The notes below the pieces were generated by a model, which was given only the letters and a program-made list of their open reading frames with translations, was not told the origin of the DNA and made no database searches. Below, in pieces: positions 12,681 through 22,924 of a stretch of DNA of 64,000 nt; within the stretch, counting starts at the first letter, position 1, and every line of letters begins with the position of its first letter. This DNA is from Phocoena phocoena (taxonomy: Eukaryota > Chordata > Mammalia > Artiodactyla > Phocoenidae): NCBI RefSeq assembly GCF_963924675.1, contig NC_089240.1, positions 116,503,680-116,567,679 of the forward strand, in the 5' to 3' direction. The translations under genes and the position numbers were made by a program.

Positions 12681-13856
12681 TTGGTATGTTTCTATTGCCT
12701 ATTGTTTCACTTGATTCTTGCTCATGGTGTCCTGTTTCCTAATGTATCTAGTTCTAGTTGCCTGTTTACTTGATATTTTATTAGAAGCTTTATTAACAGG
12801 AATTATATGAGGCCTAGAATGATAGCTTCCTCCTCCAGAGGACTTTTTGTTTGCTTACAGGAGGGGCCTGTGGGCATTACTTTTCCAGGAACACCTTAAT
12901 ACAAATTTAAGGTGTGTGTTTGTCCAGACCACCCAAGACCATTAGTGGTCTGGTTTACTTCTGGTTCACCTCTACCCTGAGGATATAACCCTTTGGTGTG
13001 GCAACTTAAGAGTGGCTGGTAATTTATTCAGTCTTTTCCCCGCTACGAGGACCCTGGGATTTGATCACTGTCCTCCTCATGCCAGGATGTTGCCCAAAAT
13101 GCAGGGCTGCTTTTTCAGGTCAGTTTCACAGTTGTTTCTCTCACAGTGGAAAATACACTCAGAGCCAATGTGGCTCTGAGTGTTGGGATTCCCTCTTCGT
13201 TCTCCTCCTAGATTTTGGTTATTTCTCTAGTTCTTTTGTGCTTTAATAATATGTTTTATATTGCATCTAACTTGTTTTAGATGTACTCTATAGAAGATTA
13301 TTCTGATTGTCTAGCTGCCAGTTTTAGAAGTGGATGCTATCGCCATTGTTTTCTAGTTTTAATGTTATTTTTAAGGAACTTGATGCCATTTTGATTCCTG
13401 TTCCCTTGTATGTGACCAGTTATTTTTTTCTCCGTGGAACATTTTAGGACCCAGCTCTGGTTTTGTATAATTTCATGATGATGTGCCTAGTATGGGTAAT
13501 TTTTCCCTTTGTGCTGAGCACTTAGTGGGTTCTTTTGATCTGGAAACTCATATCCTTCAGTTCCAGGAAGTTGTCTAATATACTTTGTAATTTCCTTGTC
13601 TATGATTTTACTATTCTCCCTTTCTAAAACTTTAAGTAATTGGATGTTTGGCTTCTTGTAATGATCCTCTAGTTTTCTTGTCTTTATTCCCTTGTATTCC
13701 CTTTATTCCCCTTTTCTCTTTTTCTTCTATTTCACTGAGATTTGCTCAAATTTATCTTCCAATCTTTCATTAAATTTTCACATCAGCAATTACATATTTA
13801 ATTTCTGAGAGCTCTACCTTGTTTTCAGAATATTCCTTTAAAATACCATCCTGTTT

Positions 13857-14067
13857 GGGGCTTCCCTGTTGGCGCAGTGGTTGAGAGTCCGCCTGCCTAT
13901 GCAGGGGACACGGTTTCGTGCCCCAGTCCATGAAGATCCCATGTGCCGTGGAGCGGCTGGCCCCGTGAGCCATGGCCGCTGAGCCTGCGCGTCCAGAGCC
14001 TGTGCTCCGCAACGGGAGAGGCCACAACAGTAAGAGGCCGCAAAAACAAACAAACAAACAAAAAAAC
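13857..14067 (+). mobile_element. CHR-2-type SINE
   Basis: Ends in an (AAAC)n-like tail instead of pure A. Duplication ccatcctgttt at 13846-13856 and 14068-14078. Confidence 0.95.
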
Positions 14068-14919
14068 CCATCCTGTTTATGCTCAGTGATGGGATTTTCT
14101 CTGATTATCAGGGGATATAAATTACAATGTCATTTAAAGTTTTCTTTTATTCAATGCATTATCTCTATTTCCTCCAAGTTCTTTACTTTTATTCATTCTG
14201 AACTCTGTTGTTAATATTAGAGTCTTTGCTTGAATGTGTAGTGATTATTTGCTATCCATTCATATTTATTAGTGAGTTACTAAAAATCTCACTGGAATTT
14301 CTACATTTGGGGACCAAGACTTTCTGTATGTGAAATGACCATGAATCAGGAACCTGACTCTTGGTGGGAGACAGCTAAGTGTGTGTGTGTGTAGCATTTT
14401 GTTTAGGCCAGTTTTCACAAAGAGGATTTCTCTGATCTCTAATCTTTGGGGCCCCTGTTTTGGGAGCCAACAGAGAAAACGGGGCTGTGGACTCTCAATG
14501 TTCAATATGAAAACTTGTAACTAATTCCCTTATTTTCAGTATAGAACCTTACTTCAGGCCTCATCAGTTCAATCTGGTATCCTCCAGTCCAAAATCCCTC
14601 CTGTCATTTCACTCTTTTGTCTTTTCTCTATATATCTGCTTCGTTCCTGTAGTGACAAAGTGACTTTCTCTGAAATCTCTTAGATTTCCCTCTTCCATAT
14701 CATTTACTTGCATGAGGCTGTGGTATATCATGGTGGCAACTCCCAGCCAGCATTCTATTATATTTTTTTTCAATCATATAAGTGTTCCAGTGTATCGATG
14801 TTTCAAATTCAAGTTCTTAGGAAAAAGAATCAAATTAACCCAACTTAGACCAGGGGTTCCATTTTGGTCGTATCAGCTGCAAGGGGGGAAAGCAGGTCAT
14901 CTACAGCTTATAGAAACCT

Positions 14920-15345
14920 TTTTAAACTTCTATATAGCAGAAAAACATCATAAACAAAATTAAAAGGCAAAGTACAAGCTGGGAAAAAATTTGCAATCCA
15001 TATAAGAGACAAAGGGTTAATAGATGCATAGATGAGGAGACAATACATACGAATAGAACTAAAATAAACACCTGATAGCAGAAAAATGGGTAAAGGGCTT
15101 GAAAATGCCATTCACACTAGTGACAAGTAAATATATGGGAAAACATTCAACACCAAACAGTAATAAAAGCAATAAAATTTAAACAGAAAAGTTTTTACCT
15201 ATGACATAAAAAGGAATAATGATATTCAGGATTAATGGTAGCCCATGTAAGTAGTCACCCTCAGACACTGCTGATAAATTTGTAAACTGAAATTGGTATA
15301 ATCTTTCTTGAGGCTTTTTGGTATCATATCTAAAAGGAATTAAAA
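14920..15345 (+). mobile_element. old L1 ORF2 3' fragment, first part
   Basis: Forward ORF2-end text (aattaaaaggcaaagtacaa, gaaaaatgggtaaagggctt). It appears to resume at 16230 after an insertion. Confidence 0.75.
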
Positions 15346-15724
15346 GGAAGCATTCCTGGAGCGCTTGGTGTGCTGGGCACTTGGGCAGAGGCTGGGGGTT
15401 GGCTGCAGGGAGCTGGGGGGCGTGGGATGCTGACAGTATGCAGCTCTGAGGCCCGGTATGGAGCCCCAGGGACCTGAGGTGAGGTACCCAACCAACCACG
15501 ATGGGGCACCAGTGCCGAGGCTCTCAGTGGGCTTTAGACCACCCTTCCCTTTGCTGAGAGTGCTCCTGGGGAGTCTGAGGACCTCACAGTCAAGGCCTTG
15601 CCCTTAGGATCTGCTAAGCCAAAGGTCCCATTGACTGCATCAATCATCATGGCAGGCACTTCACCTGGATTATCACATTTAACCCTCACAAATCCATGGA
15701 GTGAGTGCTACTATTACCCTGGGT
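15346..15724. other. unassigned GC-richer segment and MIR fragment inside old L1
   Basis: 15346-15654 is GC-rich and unrecognised. 15655-15722 is a MIR core in reverse (attatcacatttaaccctca). Both separate the two L1 halves, together with the PFDN4 pseudogene. Confidence 0.5.
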
Positions 15725-16090
15725 CTTGCAGAAGATGTCAATATTACTTTTGAAGATCAACAAGAGATAATTTTGCATGGACTGACTAGAAGAACAGAGC
15801 TAAAGGAAGAAATAGAAGTGATAAAGCAACAATTCCAAAAGCTAGAAGATGCTTGTGATGACATCACGCTGCCAGATGACTACTTAATGACACCTTATCC
15901 AATTGGTGATGCTTTCACTAGCCGTTTTCAAGAAGAAACACCATAAATGGTAGAAGAAAAATTTGCAAGAGGAAAATGACATCTTAGAATTCATAGTGGA
16001 ATCAAATCAGCAAGTGTGAGCAGATTGGAAAGTTCAATTACATGCCAAAATTAGGATCAATATAAACCTCAAAGCTGATGAGCATTAAAA
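15725..16090 (+). pseudogene. PFDN4: PFDN4 processed pseudogene
   Basis: Intronless coding remnant of prefoldin subunit 4, a component of the cytosolic chaperone that hands unfolded actin and tubulin to the TRiC chaperonin. It reads EDVNITFEDQQEI, then RTELKEEIEV, QLEDACDDI-like (KLEDACDDITLPDDYLM) and FQEETP. It then breaks: a TAA follows EETP at about 15944, a frameshift follows at about 15960, and the frame resumes as NLQEENDILEFIVESNQQV, a TGA, ADWKVQLHAK and INLKADEH before TAA at 16088-16090. The first dozen residues of the parent are missing; the 5' side joins a MIR fragment directly. A short SINE follows at the 3' side, so no clean poly(A) tail is left. Confidence 0.9.
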
Positions 16091-16097
16091 GTTCTAT

Positions 16098-16218
16098 ACC
16101 TTTTTTTTTGGCCATGCCACGTGGCATACAGGATCTTACTTCCCCAACCAGGGCCCGAATCTGGGCCCCTTGCAGTAGAAGCATAGAGTCCTAACCACTG
16201 GACCACCAGGGAATTCCC
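16098..16218 (-). mobile_element. short CHR-type tRNA SINE
   Basis: ttggccatgccacgtggcat tail side and gaccaccagggaattccc head. Sits just after the PFDN4 pseudogene. Confidence 0.88.
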
Positions 16219-16229
16219 AATATACTTTA

Positions 16230-16830
16230 AAATTTTTATTTAATACATCCAAATATTGTTTAACATGAAAAAATAAGCATTTCTTTTGACCCAGCAATTT
16301 CACTTCTAAAAACTGCATCCTAAGAAAAATAAACATAGATGTATATTAAAAGCGACACGTGTTCAACAGAATATTACTGACAATAGAGAAAAACAGTAAA
16401 CAACCTTAATGTCCAACAATAGGAGACCAGTTAAAGATATGTATGGCACATGCATGCAATGGAATAATGGAATATAATATGTATGCTGTATATAATAATG
16501 GAATATATTTATTCACTATGCACATACATATTTATTAACATTCATGTTCTGAACATATTTAATGACATGAATTATGTCATTTTAAACCTAAAAGCAAGTT
16601 ACAAAATTTTATATATCTAACATGCTCTTATTTTTGTAAAAAATAGAATAATGCATAAAAACGAAAGGCTACACATTCTCAAGCTAATAATAGTTATCTC
16701 TGGGTAGTGACATTAGGAGTCATTTTACTTTTTTCTTTGTAGTTTTTTTAATTTTCAGAAATTCCACAGTGAACACATATCCCTTCTGTAAATATGAAAA
16801 ACAAGTAAATGTTATTTTATGTATTAAATA
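16230..16830 (+). mobile_element. old L1 3' fragment, second part
   Basis: Resumes with cttttgacccagcaatttca and atgtatggcacatgcatgca, ending in A/T-rich 3' UTR. Confidence 0.75.
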
Positions 16831-16854
16831 AAGAGATCTTGTATTGTGGAACAA

Positions 16855-16860
16855 TTTATT
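16855..16860 (-). promoter_or_regulatory. possible poly(A) signal for the 17383-17871 frame
   Basis: AATAAA on the minus strand, about 520 bases past the stop of the open frame. A chance hexamer in this AT-rich stretch is quite possible. Confidence 0.2.
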
Positions 16861-16914
16861 GGTTACTTCAAAGCACAGGCGGTCTTACAATAGGCAAACG
16901 CTTGTCCAATTTTC

Positions 16915-16930
16915 AGGTCTGTACAGACCT
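16915..16930. repeat. perfect 16-bp palindrome
   Basis: aggtctgtacagacct is its own reverse complement; it lies in unassigned sequence after the old L1 end. Confidence 0.9.
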
Positions 16931-17080
16931 GGAATTTCTGTGCTAAAGGGCAAGTAGTAAATAAGAGATAATATGCCTTCCTGTCTTCTTGCGGGGAGGC
17001 CAGGCTACCCTGTTACATGGGGAAATGGGGAGGCGGCTGCTGATGGGGAACTGATCATTTTTTCAGTGCTCAATCAGTCT

Positions 17081-17218
17081 CTCTCTCTGTTTTTGTTTTT
17101 TTTTTTTTTTGGCCACGCCGCATGGCATGCAGGATCTTAGTTCCCCCACCAGGGATTGAACCCGTGCCCCCTACATTGGGAGAGTGGAGTCTTAACCACT
17201 GGACCAACAGGGAAGTCA
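17081..17218 (-). mobile_element. short CHR-type tRNA SINE
   Basis: ggccacgccgcatggcatgc and accaacagggaagtc; perfect duplication ctcaatcagtct at 17069-17080 and 17219-17230. Confidence 0.93.
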
Positions 17219-17382
17219 CTCAATCAGTCTTATAATTGGTAGAAATTCTTTCCAGAGTCTGTCAGTAAGTTGTCTCTCAATCTTACTTTTCACTGCTGCT
17301 GAGTTTTCATCTTTTTATGTGCATTTTAGAGGGAAATTGTATGAGACTGCAATAGATATGCTAGCCTGAAATCCTTTTAAAA

Positions 17383-17871
17383 CTAAATGTATAGGAAGAA
17401 TTCTCTCTCTTGATCTACAACTTTCTTGTCATATATGTGATGGTACCTTAAGTGGGCCTTTTTTCTTTTATAATATTGCTTCACAGAGACCAGTAATTCC
17501 TCCCACTTCATCATCACTCTAGGAAACTGGGCATGGATTCCTGACATATTGGGGGGAATTGTCTTGTTTTTTGTATTTATCCCGGATCTCTGAAACAGAG
17601 GACCTGTAACCCACTCCCAGATGCAGAAGAAAGGAATGCGACAGGCAGGGACTGGGTTCTGGGAACAACGAGCTTTGTCATTTCCAAAGATCACCTCTGG
17701 GGGCTGAGGCTGCTTTGGCTCTGGTTTTCTGAATCGTGACTCTGAGATCTTTTCTGAAACGGGAACATTATTAGGAGCCCAAGTTGAAGGCCCTGGAATC
17801 AGTTCTGCTCTCTTGGTCTGCAGGAAATCCAGACATCTTGTAGTTGTTAACGTGTTTGGGGTAAAATCACC
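17383..17871 (-). CDS. unrecognised 162-codon open frame, possible terminal exon
   Basis: On the minus strand an uninterrupted frame runs from a CAG|G acceptor-like site (AG at 17873-17872) to TAG at 17383-17385. It starts GDFTPNTLTTTRCLDFLQTK and ends KKVVDQEREFFLYI. The middle is Pro/Lys/Glu rich (FRKPEPKQPQPPEV) and the C-terminal third is basic (SVKQYYKRKKAHLRYHH). In-frame stops lie just upstream, so it would have to be spliced in; there is no early ATG. A much stronger acceptor (tttttttcttgcag, AG at 17911-17910) lies 38 bases upstream, but using it would include in-frame stops. An AATAAA lies downstream at 16855-16860 on the same strand. I do not recognise the protein. It may be a terminal exon, a decayed gene, or chance. 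Confidence 0.3.
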   Translation of the reverse strand, partial: GDFTPNTLTTTRCLDFLQTKRAELIPGPSTWAPNNVPVSEKISESRFRKPEPKQPQPPEVIFGNDKARCSQNPVPACRIPFFCIWEWVTGPLFQRSGINTKNKTIPPNMSGIHAQFPRVMMKWEELLVSVKQYYKRKKAHLRYHHIYDKKVVDQEREFFLYI

Positions 17872-17874
17872 CTG

Positions 17875-19559
17875 AAAGTTTGATTACACCTATATAGAAA
17901 TTAAAGTGGCTGCAAGAAAAAAAATAACTGTACACAGATCCCACTTCTGGCATATCATGTGTTGATAAAACCACTCTTCGAAATTTTTTGCTAAAGTGGT
18001 AATAAAATGGATGGACAAAATGGCTAGTTACATGCGGCTTTTATAGAGATTGGGAAGCGAGGCTTTCTTAGAAGGTCACTGCAATTTTCTCCTAATATAA
18101 TTTGCTTTGACCTGTCAAAATAAAACTTCTTTTGAATTACATATTTGCTTTTAATCCTAATACCTTATGTGTGCTCTCCTGCAAATGTATCATTAAGTTA
18201 TACAGTTTTAAGTTTGAAATGGAGCGAATTGAAAAAATGTAAAAATTATCTTTCGAAAATAATGATGTAGCTCTAGAGAGGAGTTGCGATTCAGTTTTGT
18301 GTGTGTCTTTGATTTATTCTCACCCAAATTCACAAACCTGAAAAATCCTGAAAGCCAGTCTCAGATTTTTTTTTTAGATTGAAGAAAGTTTGGATATCAT
18401 CTAAACCTAATTCCTAATTTTATAGAAGAGAAAACTAGGATTCTCTAAGATTAAATATGTAAACCTAGGATCATACAGCAGAGTCTTAAAATCACGCTTT
18501 CCAGCATATTTATGAGATAATGAAATGAACGATACGCAGCCTGCAGAGGACACCACTGCAAAATCCCGTGATAACGAAGTCCTGTACTCATTTGTGGAGC
18601 AAATATTTTCTTTCTGCGAAGAAAGAAGAATCAGAGCATCTACTGCTTCTGCTATCCCTTAGCTATAAATTGAGCTCAGAATTTTTTTCAAAAGCCTATT
18701 TGGTAATTGCATAAAATCACAATTAGGGATGAGTCACTCTACACGCAAGCAAATTTTTATTGAGATTAATTTATGCTAATCAAGGTGAATGGGCTGACCA
18801 TAAGCAATGGTATTAGCTAATGTAGATACATGGTCAAATTATCAGAGTGGTGGTGCTTTTACTAATAAGACAGTTTTTAATGAAACAGGCTCCCTCAACC
18901 CCTGCGCTACCGCTATAGACTTGTCAGTCCTTTACACCCCCTAAGGCCTATTCTTCCTAAGCTTTGACGTTAGCTAGCAGAAACTAAAAACGATTTCATA
19001 ATTCTTTCACAAAAATCTTTCTGGCATTTAGTGTCTCGTTAGGCACCTAAGCAGTAGATAAATCTCAGCTTCATGGAATCCAACTGCCTCTGTCTCTAAT
19101 GGAGATAAAACTAAAGAAAAGACCATCGATTTCTGACACCATCATGATTTCCTGCAAAATTATGTGAATATATTATTGTCCTTCTGATACGGACCCCTCT
19201 AGTGGTTGCCTTGTGGACTTTTAGAGAATAGTTACTAATAGACTTCCCTGGGAATGCACTGGTTGTCTAATGATGCTTCATTTTTCCATATAGTCCCTCC
19301 TTTTCAGAATGTGTTTATTGCCCCCAATTCTACAAGCACTGCCACCCCCATCTCCTTACCCATCTCTCAGCCTAAAAATGCTGCAGTGACTTCAAACCAG
19401 TACACAGTTTCATTTGATTTCATCTTGAATACATGTATGCATACCTGAAATATTTAAGAGGCCAGTTTGGATTAATGAAAATTTGATATTTCTGAATGTT
19501 TTAGATGACTAGCAATAAAAAAAATTGTGTATGTAGAATGCTTTTATGCTTCCAGAAGA
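17875..19559. other. repeat-poor intergenic, possible conserved non-coding DNA
   Basis: No interspersed repeat recognised. 18660-18900 is rich in TAAT-type motifs (gagattaatttatgctaatc, gtattagctaatgtag). Confidence 0.4.
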
Positions 19560-19735
19560 ATTTCAAACCCATTGTTTCATGTGATCTCAGAACCTCACTG
19601 AGAAGTTCACAGCACAGTTATTAGCACCCTCATTTTCCATGTGAGGATCCAGAGGCTGAGAGGCTGAATGACTTTTACCAGCTTATTCACCGAGTAAGTC
19701 TTGTAGTAGAAACTGACACCTACATACCTTAACTC
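19560..19735 (-). repeat. MIR SINE
   Basis: attttccatgtgaggatcc, gaggctgagaggctgaatga in reverse MIR order. Confidence 0.78.
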
Positions 19736-20382
19736 CTACCTAAATGACTTTTTCTCTACATGCAGCTAAAATGTTTCACTTTTTAGGCAATCTCATTGGT
19801 ATTGGTGTTAGGCAATTTGCACCAAAGAATTGAACGATATTATTTAAATGAACTTTTACCATAACTAATAACTGAGTATTTCTAAAGTGTTTGAAAAGAG
19901 TTCATGAAAATTGTTATTACAAAACTATTCCTGAGATACTTGGAATTCTAAATAGAAAAAGCAAGAAGTCAGAGGATTCTAGGTAGAAGGGGAGAAAACA
20001 GTCCATCATTTTCTGATCCAAAGTTGGCTTTTTAAAAATGACAGCATGAGGTTAACCGGATTGCCATTCCCATTTAGCACACGGAAACGATTGTTTCTAG
20101 CGGTGAGTGCAAATCCATGAACGTTGAAGAATAAGACATTTTCACTCTTTCGTAAGACATTGTGTGTCCTCTTTACTTCTCTCTCACTTTACTGTAAGTC
20201 TTGGACCTAGCAAGTTGGCTCTATTTGGAAGCTTTTCTTTTCTGATTCTTTGAACTCCAGGGAAACACATCCTGTGCACTGCAGCTGGTACTACTGGGCT
20301 TAGAACCTCCTCCTCGTCTCATATTTATTAGTCATATCTCTCACTCCTTACCTTTATCGTGCTACCTTTCAAGGGGGTGGCA

Positions 20383-20580
20383 GTATAGTGTACTTATTAA
20401 AAACATAGGTTTAGGGGTTAGATCGCATGAGGTTTGATCTTATTACTTACTGCCCTCATCAGTTTCTAGACATATGACCTTGGATTTCTTACTCAGGGTC
20501 ACTGATTCCTTTTCTGTAAAATGGTGTTCACATATTAATCTGCAGGAGTCTGGATGAAGCTCTCACATAGCAGGTGTATG
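20383..20580 (+). repeat. MIR SINE
   Basis: cagtatagtgtacttattaa, acatatgaccttggatttct, cttttctgtaaaatggtgtt. Confidence 0.82.
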
Positions 20581-20689
20581 GCTGAGACAATGCAGGGATG
20601 AGTCCTAAAAGTAGCTCAAATTGATCATTAAGCCAGACTGTTTAGACTGAGGAAGGCTGTGTCACTTGGTTGCTATAGCAACCGAATTA

Positions 20690-20760
20690 TAGATAGGTAG
20701 GTAAATAGGTAGATAGATAGATAGATGGAAAATAGACAGATAGACATAGATATTGATAGA
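20690..20760. repeat. (TAGA)n-type imperfect microsatellite
   Basis: Mixed taggtaga, tagatagata and tagacaga units. Confidence 0.9.
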
Positions 20761-20884
20761 CAAAATCTACATTCCACCATGGCTAATTAATTATGCTACC
20801 ATCCAAGTATAGAAGTTTCTGCCATATATATGTGTTTTTCAAAGAGTTTCTGCAGTTCATTCAACTTGAATTCTTCTGGGACGC

Positions 20885-21440
20885 TAGTTAGGATATTTAG
20901 GTTGCAAGTAACAGAATACCTGACTTAAAAAATAACTTAAAATATAGGGATTTATTATCTCACTTAATAAAACTCCACAGTTAGACTTTCCCTGGGGTCT
21001 GTAATGGCAGGACTCCCACTTGATTTCTCTGTAATTATTTTGGCTTCCCCCTCATGGTTGCAAGATAGCTGCCACAGCTCAATATATCACTTTGTCAGAG
21101 GACTCATCAAAAAGTGAGAAGAGGACACTTTCTCCTACTGCATCCTCTGCTCTTCTTCAGGAAGGAAACCTTTCACAGAAGTACAAAATTCTCACCCTGA
21201 AAGAGTTCCCCTTACATTTTTTTAGACAAAACTGGATCACATGCTCAACCCTAAACCAATCACTGGCAAGAGAGCAATGGGGTTACCATGCTTGGTTTAG
21301 ATTGGAGAGGTACCCGCCTTCTCTGGGCACTTTGCTACCTATCCTGAACAAAATCAGAGTCTGTTAGCAAGGTGGCAGTGGAGCATGGCTGTTCGATAGG
21401 TAATAACCAGCAGTATCTGCCATGGGTATGCAGAGACTGG
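20885..21440. repeat. old interspersed repeat, family not named
   Basis: Opens ggttgcaagtaacagaatac and contains cctaaaccaatcactggcaa, a recurrent mammalian repeat pattern. Confidence 0.45.
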
Positions 21441-22456
21441 TATCTGGCAATAGATTTCTGTCTGATGTAACCTTACACAAAGATCAACCTTCCCTGTGTC
21501 ATAATACTAAAAAGGAAAGCCCATGAGATTTACTAAAAAGTGATGCTAATTATGGACCACTGCTTTGTGTTTTTTCTTTCTTTTTTGATATAGAAGTGAA
21601 ATTTGATATACAAAACCACATAGGCTAAAGCTGAAGTTGGGAAGGAGGGTAATCTGGAATATTAACAATTCATAGAACTTTTCAAGATCGGAAGGAACAT
21701 TAGAAAATATCTATATTTATAACTCAGAATCCTTTGCCCAGTGTTTGTTTTCAATAGAGCATCCATGTCAAATAATTTTTCCCCTCTTCTTGAACACTTT
21801 CAATGATGGGCATCTCACTACCTCATGATGCAGTCCAGTGCTCTTTTAAACAAGTCTATTAAATATTTCAAGTTTATGCTGACCCCCAAATCTATCATCT
21901 TCAGCCATTCATCCTAGTACTTGAATCCAGCGCCATACAGAACTGATCTAATCTCTCTTCTAAGTTCTACACATCCAGAAATTGCTTGGTTCTTCTTCCA
22001 TGTAACAACGCTGCAAATATTTGAAGAAAGCTATTGTGTGCTTTTATGTCTCCTCTTCATGAAGTTATTTGTCCCCAGATCCTGCATGGTTTCATAGCCC
22101 ATCACCATCCTGGTCCCTTGCTTGTAGCCTTTGCTCATCTTAAAGGAGGCAGCCAGAGAAGGATAACAAGCGCAGAGGGGGGCTTATCTCCTTCATTCGA
22201 GATACTAAATATCTATTAAGGCAGTCCAAGTGGGCACTACATTTATATTTAAACTGTGGACTTATACTAAAATAGATACTTAGTATACCTAAGTCTTTTT
22301 TTATGTGCAAATTTTCAGCCTATCACCTGTGTCCTGTAAAGGTACTATATTTATTATTTGCGGTATTTTAAAGGGAGGGGTGTAATTTGAGTAAAAGATG
22401 TTAAATTGATTTGCTTAAATTCATCTCATCAGATTAAGATTTCTCTTCTTACAAAT
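21441..22456. other. unassigned intergenic
   Basis: No gene seen; probably decayed repeat in part. Confidence 0.5.
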
Positions 22457-22469
22457 CTTATGCCTTTTT
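22457..22469. repeat. 13-bp repeat, left copy (L1 target site)
   Basis: cttatgccttttt, adjoining the 3' end of the minus-strand L1; identical to 28393-28405. Confidence 0.7.
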
Positions 22470-22924
22470 TCCCCTTTTATTAAAGCATCTTTATTAGAGT
22501 ATAATTGCTTTACAATGTTGTGTTAGTTTCTTCTGTATAACAAAGTGAATCAGCTATATGCATATGTAGAGCCCCATATCTCTTCCCTCTTGCGTCTCCC
22601 TTCCACCCTCCTATCGCACCCCTCTAGGTAGTCACAAAGCCCCGAGCTGATCTCCCTGTGCTGTGCTGCTGCTTCCCACCAGCTATCTATTTTACATTTT
22701 GCAGTGTATATATGCCAATGTTACTCTCTCACTTCGTCCCAGCTTACCCTTCCCCCTCCCCATGTCCTCAAGTCCATTCTCTACATCTGTGTTTTTATTC
22801 CTGTCCTGCCCCTAGGCTCATCAGAACCTTTTTTTTTTTAGATTCCATATGTATGTCTTAGCATACAGCATTTATTTTTCTCTCTCTGTCTTACTTCACT
22901 CTGTATGACAGACTCTAGGTCCAT

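Larger units (their letters stand above)
11134..14265 (-). mobile_element. old L1/HAL1-like 5' part with insertions
   Basis: Low-identity antisense ORF1-region text (for example ctgagagctctaccttgttt near 13806). Interrupted by SINEs at 11796 and 13857 and by another old repeat at about 12105-12680. Confidence 0.55.

Noticed and set aside
15701..15724. ATG at 15701 as start of the PFDN4-like frame
   Set aside because: The bases before 15725 belong to a MIR fragment, so the start is fortuitous.
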